19,653 bases of DNA from Flemingiibacterium sp964430755 (GTDB lineage Bacteria > Bacillota > Clostridia > Oscillospirales > CAG-272), in contig CAYSFT010000040.1 of assembly GCA_964430755.1 (NCBI GenBank), positions 1-19,653 on the forward strand. The letters run 5' to 3'. Under the pieces are notes generated by a model. That model saw nothing but the letters and a program-made list of their open reading frames with translations. It had not been told where the DNA came from and ran no database searches. Each line of letters begins with the position of its first letter. Position 1 is the first letter of the stretch. Position numbers and translations under genes: made by a program. Positions 15,219-19,653 of the stretch are shown here, piece by piece.

Positions 15219-18200
15219 ATGAAAAACAGAATATTAAGCTTCTTTCTTGCCGCAGTAATGCTCGTTGGTCTTGTACCGGTACTTGCAAATGCAGATACGG
15301 TTAAGGCGACTGAAACTGTTGCAGGCTCAAGCATAGTTTGGAAATATCTCGATGACAATACCGACCCTGCAGGTGCAGACAACGCACTTACAGGTGACGC
15401 ACGTCTCACATGGACTGCTATCGATTATGACGACAGCGCATGGAAGACCGCCGCCGGCCCGTTCGGTTCAAGAAAGGGCAGCACAGAGGTTGACACCGGT
15501 TACACCGCAAACACACTGCTTTCGGGTAACGACGGTGCAAACAACTATATGGCATATTTCTTCCGTGCCGAGCTTGAAATTGAATCTGTGGAAGATGTTG
15601 TAAGCATTGAGGGCTCGGTTTCGTATGATGATTCAATGGTGCTTTACATCAACGGAACTCCCGTTGCAAGCGGCGGCAATACAGATTACACCTATAATCT
15701 CGAATATTGCGGCTCGGGCACATCTCCCATCGCTTCAACCACATTCAGTGTAACCGACACGAGTATGCTCGTTGACGGCACAAACATTATCGCGGTTGAA
15801 CTCCATCAGGACGGCGCAGTAAGCTCCGACAGCTGGTTTGATCTTACATCGCTCAAGATCACCACAAATGAACCGGCTTACAGCAATATCAGCGTAAACA
15901 TCGGTGCATTCTATAACGAGATGAACTTCGTATGGCATTTCAACGATTCCGCGGCAGGTACACTTTACGTTGCAAAGACCGCTGATCTCGTTGACGGCGA
16001 AATGCCCGAGAATGCTCTCACATTCACCGCGACAGCAACTGCGGCTAAAAACGGCGTTGATTATTACAACAAGGCAACCGCAAAGGGGCTCCTTGAGAAC
16101 ACCGAATATTCTTATCAAATCGTGACAGGCGATGTCAAGTCTGATATTTACACCTTCAAGACCGGTGCTCCCACGGGCGCATTCAGCTTCCTTTTTGCAG
16201 GTGACCCGCAGGTTGGTCAGACAAGTGTTGCAGTTGACCAGCCTTTATGGGCAAGCGCACTTGAAAAGATCGATGACAGCGTGATCTTTGATGATGCTTC
16301 GTTCATGATGGTTTCGGGTGACCATGTAAACTGGGCAGGTAACGAAGCTCATTACGATGCATATCTCGATCATGAGTTCCTTTATAATATTCCGACTGTT
16401 GACGTTATCGGTAATCACGACAGCTTCAATAATGCTTGGAAAAATGATGAGTATCCGTCAGAATATAAGAGCTCGATCTTCTATGAGCATTTCACTCTCC
16501 CGAATGAAGGCTTGAAGGGAAGCAATGGCGCGGCTGATGCAGGCGGCGACTCGTGGCTTGTGTACAACAACGTGCTTTTCATCAACCTCAACACTAACAA
16601 TACCAACAACGCTACTCACATAGCGTTCATGGAGGACGCAATTGCGGCTAACCCCGATGTTTCGTGGAAGGTTGTAATGTTCCACCATTCGGTATACAGT
16701 GTTGGTTACCATTCGGCAGATGATCCTATTGTAACGCTTCGTAACGCTCTTGTTCCCGCGATTGCAGAGCTTGATATTGACGTCGTTTTAATGGGACATG
16801 ACCACGTTTACTGCCGTACTTACATGATGGACGGCCTCAATCCGATGACGGATGCAAGCATTTACGATGATGCTAACTATTCCTCCATCACCGATCCCGA
16901 GGGTGTACTCTATGTAACTGCAAACTCCGCTTCGGGTACGAAATATTACAGTGTCCTTGACACGATCAATCCCTATGCGGCAGTTCAGAATCAGGAAAGA
17001 ATACCTAACATTTCAAAGGTTTATATTTCCGATACACAGTTTGCAATCACAACCTACCGTTTGACCGATATGAGTGTTGTTGACACATTCGCAATTAACC
17101 GCAAAGAAACTGCTCCTGATTCAGATGTTGTTAAGGTTAAGGTACTCATAAACACTATCGGCGAGGTCAACCGTGATGCCATCCCGGCAATCAAGGCTGC
17201 ACGTGAGGCTTATGATGCACTCACAGATGAGCAGAAGGCACAGGTTACAAACTATGATGTTCTTCTTGCGGCTGAAGCAACCGACTTTGATGTGGCTGAC
17301 GTTGTGACTCTCATCAACAATATCGGCAAGCTTGACGCTGACAGTGCAGCAAAGGTTGAAGCGGCACGTGAAGCATATGACGCACTTTCTGATGAGCAGA
17401 AGGCAAATGTTACAAACTACGATGTTCTTCTCAAAGCAGAAGCGGCACTCGCGGCGGCATTTGATCCTACGGTTATCGTTACCTCCGGCTACGATGCAGA
17501 GATCGGTCTTACATTCCCCGAGTCGGGCGATTACGTTCACGTGAGCGGACGCGACTATAACACCGAGGGCGTTATATACAGCGATACGACCGAAGGAAAG
17601 TTCACCTCCGGAACATCCTATACGATTTCCATGAAGATCCGCACAATGCCTTATATCCCTTCAACTATCGCAACCTCGTATAATGCAAGCCTTGCTGTCG
17701 GAGATTTACCGGCAATCATTCGTGTACTGTCTCCCTCTTGGTCAGCTGAATATTTTGTAAAAATTCTAATGACTCCGGAGTGGGTTACATATACGACTGA
17801 AACAACCGATTTCACCGGCTCGCTTTACTTCTTAGGCTCAGGCGGCGGTTACGGTTATGCTCCGTTTGACGTTAAGGATCTCACGATCGTTGAGACCGGA
17901 TCGACCGAAAACCTTGCAAGCAATACCCTTGGTGCATTCGACGGTACTGCAGGCTGGAAAACGACCGGTACAAACGGAACGCTTAAAACGCTCGCATTTG
18001 AAACTGTTGAAAACGACAACGGATATCTCACGGTTCCTGCATCCGATGCAAGCACTGCATTTACCTTCAACAGTGAAGAAACATTTGCAGCAGGCAAGTA
18101 TACCGTTTCGGGCGATTTCAGACTGAATACTATTGACTATAATAAGTATACAGCAGATGTTGCCACTCTCAGTGCAGATGCGAACCTTGCAAATCTCACG

Positions 18201-19653
18201 ATGAGCATGGATGCAGACACCACAGCCGAGATAAATGCAGAAAACTGGACGACTGTTACATTCACAATTGACAGTGAAGCTGCATTTGCAAAGAATGATA
18301 TCGTATTCACTCTTGATGATGCGCTGGCACTCGATGTGAAGAATCTCGATGTTACACTTGTTGAGGAGTACATCTCCGGCGTTGCACAGATTGGTGAAAC
18401 TCCTTACGCAACACTTGCAGAAGCAATTGAAGAGGCGGCAGAGGGCGATACTGTTGTGATGCTCGAAGACGTAACTCTTAGTGAGACACTTACAATTGCG
18501 GCAGACAAGAAGCTCACAATAGATCTTGCCGGCAAGATAATCTCCGGCGTTGAGAGCGAAGCATCCGCATCTGCTGTTATCATCAATAGAGGCGAGCTCA
18601 CGATTGTTGACAGCGTTGGCGAAGGAAAGATAACCTCCAAGGCACTTACACCCGATACCGATTGGGGTGATGGCACGGAAAACGAATATCCTTCTTACGC
18701 AAATAACACTATTAACAACTACGGCAAGCTCACACTTGTATCCGGTACGATTGAAAATGCCACCGAAACAAGCGGAGCAATCTACGCGATCGACAACTAC
18801 CAGAACGGCGAGATCGTTATTAACGGCGGTACGGTAACAGCACCGAACGCAACAGCGATCCGTATGTTCTATTCCAATGGCGGCTTAACCGTTACAGACG
18901 GAGAAATTAACGGCAGCTACGGCGTCATTGCACATCAGAACGCAAACAGCACAAGCTTCAATATTTCCGGCGGTACATTTACAGCAACAGCTGACGAAGG
19001 CTATGCTCTCTATGTATGGTCACAGGGCGACCGTTCGAATGTTGAGGTGACCATCAGCGGCGGTACATTTGACGGCGACGTACTGTTCGGCGGCGGTTCA
19101 GCAAACGCTCCCGAGACTACCGAAACAGTAACCATCACCGACGGTACATTTAACGGTTATGTTTGCAGCTATCTCGCAGACGAGGTTGCAGCTCCCGCAA
19201 TCAGCATCACCGGCGGTACTTACGCTGATAACTATGCTGAAATTTATGCGGCAGATGACGGCTATGAGTTCGTGGCAAACGAGGACGGCACATATGGTGT
19301 TGTTGAAATTCCCGAGCCCGAGATTTTCGACATCTCCGGCGTAACCATGACACTTGGCTCGAGTCTGTCACTCGACTTCGCAGTTGATACAGCAAAGCTC
19401 ACGGGAACTGACAACTATGCACAAATGACCATCGTTTACGCAGACGGCAGAGAATCCGACACGGTTATCGTACCGCAGTCCGAGTGGACACAGTATAGTG
19501 GAACAGTTTATACAGCAAAGTTCACGGGTATGGCTGCGAAGCAGATGAACGATGTTGTAACTGCAGTTATCTATAATGCAGACGGTGTGGCACTCACTAA
19601 CGCAAAGAGCGACAGCATCGAAACTTACGCTGTACGTATGCTTAACGGTGATG
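15219..19653 (+). CDS. Giant secreted metallophosphoesterase with A/B, helical-repeat and beta-helix modules (3' end missing)
   Basis: AAGGAG at 15204-15209 precedes the ATG by nine bases, and the frame is open for 1478 residues to the right edge. Residues 1-25 are a signal peptide ending in ANA. In order follow a galactose-binding-like sandwich (about 38-224: DDSAW, DDSMVLYINGTPVA), an FN3-like purple-acid-phosphatase N-domain (225-318), and a calcineurin-type phosphoesterase core (about 322-625). The core has AGDPQVG (Asp329), SGDHVN (Asp368), GNHD (Asn399, His400), FHHS (His489, His490) and GHDHVY (His527, His529). These supply a full dimetal site. Two 55-residue helical repeats follow (to about 748), then one A/B pair (749-1050), a beta-helix-like stretch (about 1052-1365) with repeated ISGGTF-type turns, and the C-terminal domain also seen at 1-506. 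Likely role: extracellular phosphate-ester hydrolysis. The GDxxY tyrosine of true purple acid phosphatases is absent (Asn371). The substrate is unknown. Confidence 0.88.
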   Translation, partial: MKNRILSFFLAAVMLVGLVPVLANADTVKATETVAGSSIVWKYLDDNTDPAGADNALTGDARLTWTAIDYDDSAWKTAAGPFGSRKGSTEVDTGYTANTLLSGNDGANNYMAYFFRAELEIESVEDVVSIEGSVSYDDSMVLYINGTPVASGGNTDYTYNLEYCGSGTSPIASTTFSVTDTSMLVDGTNIIAVELHQDGAVSSDSWFDLTSLKITTNEPAYSNISVNIGAFYNEMNFVWHFNDSAAGTLYVAKTADLVDGEMPENALTFTATATAAKNGVDYYNKATAKGLLENTEYSYQIVTGDVKSDIYTFKTGAPTGAFSFLFAGDPQVGQTSVAVDQPLWASALEKIDDSVIFDDASFMMVSGDHVNWAGNEAHYDAYLDHEFLYNIPTVDVIGNHDSFNNAWKNDEYPSEYKSSIFYEHFTLPNEGLKGSNGAADAGGDSWLVYNNVLFINLNTNNTNNATHIAFMEDAIAANPDVSWKVVMFHHSVYSVGYHSADDPIVTLRNALVPAIAELDIDVVLMGHDHVYCRTYMMDGLNPMTDASIYDDANYSSITDPEGVLYVTANSASGTKYYSVLDTINPYAAVQNQERIPNISKVYISDTQFAITTYRLTDMSVVDTFAINRKETAPDSDVVKVKVLINTIGEVNRDAIPAIKAAREAYDALTDEQKAQVTNYDVLLAAEATDFDVADVVTLINNIGKLDADSAAKVEAAREAYDALSDEQKANVTNYDVLLKAEAALAAAFDPTVIVTSGYDAEIGLTFPESGDYVHVSGRDYNTEGVIYSDTTEGKFTSGTSYTISMKIRTMPYIPSTIATSYNASLAVGDLPAIIRVLSPSWSAEYFVKILMTPEWVTYTTETTDFTGSLYFLGSGGGYGYAPFDVKDLTIVETGSTENLASNTLGAFDGTAGWKTTGTNGTLKTLAFETVENDNGYLTVPASDASTAFTFNSEETFAAGKYTVSGDFRLNTIDYNKYTADVATLSADANLANLTMSMDADTTAEINAENWTTVTFTIDSEAAFAKNDIVFTLDDALALDVKNLDVTLVEEYISGVAQIGETPYATLAEAIEEAAEGDTVVMLEDVTLSETLTIAADKKLTIDLAGKIISGVESEASASAVIINRGELTIVDSVGEGKITSKALTPDTDWGDGTENEYPSYANNTINNYGKLTLVSGTIENATETSGAIYAIDNYQNGEIVINGGTVTAPNATAIRMFYSNGGLTVTDGEINGSYGVIAHQNANSTSFNISGGTFTATADEGYALYVWSQGDRSNVEVTISGGTFDGDVLFGGGSANAPETTETVTITDGTFNGYVCSYLADEVAAPAISITGGTYADNYAEIYAADDGYEFVANEDGTYGVVEIPEPEIFDISGVTMTLGSSLSLDFAVDTAKLTGTDNYAQMTIVYADGRESDTVIVPQSEWTQYSGTVYTAKFTGMAAKQMNDVVTAVIYNADGVALTNAKSDSIETYAVRMLNGD
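17128..17463 (+). repeat. Two 55-residue helical repeats in the phosphoesterase
   Basis: AAREAYDALTDEQKAQVTNY and AAREAYDALSDEQKANVTNY occur 165 bases (55 codons) apart, and the DNA is also visibly similar (GCACGTGA at 17199 and 17364). Such small three-helix repeats are common as spacers in large secreted proteins of Clostridia. Here they separate the catalytic core from the binding modules and probably act as a stalk. Confidence 0.9.

Noticed and set aside
18372..19310. The beta-helix-like region as a pectate-lyase-type catalytic domain
   Set aside because: Repeated ISGGTF-like turns fit a short parallel beta-helix or surface repeat. No conserved lyase or pectinase residues were seen, and such regions are common non-catalytic parts of secreted Clostridia proteins.

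Overview
All genes in this window read rightward. They look like part of an accessory locus of a Gram-positive gut- or rumen-type Clostridia bacterium, probably Oscillospirales/Ruminococcaceae. That placement is inferred from strong AGGAGG-type ribosome binding sites, Clostridia-style signal peptides, a Cys lipobox lipoprotein, and domain types common in secreted proteins of that group. No RNA gene, CRISPR array, transposase or attachment site was seen.

Layout: (1) the 3' end of a secreted-type protein (1-506); (2) a structured 138-base gap; (3) a 2076-residue secreted protein (645-6875) built only of binding-type beta-sandwich modules; (4) 20 bases on, a 760-residue secreted TIM-barrel glycoside-hydrolase-like enzyme (6896-9178) with an N-terminal binding module related to the C-terminal modules of the preceding protein; (5) a 150-base gap with a possible 40-codon ORF and a hairpin; (6) a lipid-anchored extracellular solute-binding protein of the ABC sugar type (9329-10774), with no permease genes nearby; (7) a 194-base gap with foldable leader sequence and candidate promoters; (8) a second module-only secreted protein of 1410 residues (10969-15201); (9) 17 bases on, a very large secreted metallophosphoesterase (from 15219) that stays open to the window end. 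It also carries the repeat modules, two 55-residue helical repeats, a beta-helix-like region and the same C-terminal domain as the protein at the left edge.

The unifying feature is an alternating pair of modules, here called A and B, found ten times in three proteins: five pairs in the 2076-residue protein, four in the 1410-residue protein and one in the phosphoesterase. A modules end in a D-x-D-G-L-S-L-like strand. B modules carry a G-x-Y-x-V-x-G-x-F-R core and end in L-D-F-x-x-[IL]-T-[FIV]-T-K. Both resemble CBM4/9-like jelly rolls, but I do not recognise them as a named family. One pair in the first protein contains a 557-base tract repeated almost exactly 882 bases away, which points to recent gene conversion or duplication.

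Working model (inference): a secreted apparatus that binds a complex glycan, possibly phosphorylated, through large module-only proteins, cuts it with a glycoside hydrolase and a phosphoesterase, and passes small products to a lipid-anchored binding protein. The substrate cannot be read from the sequence.
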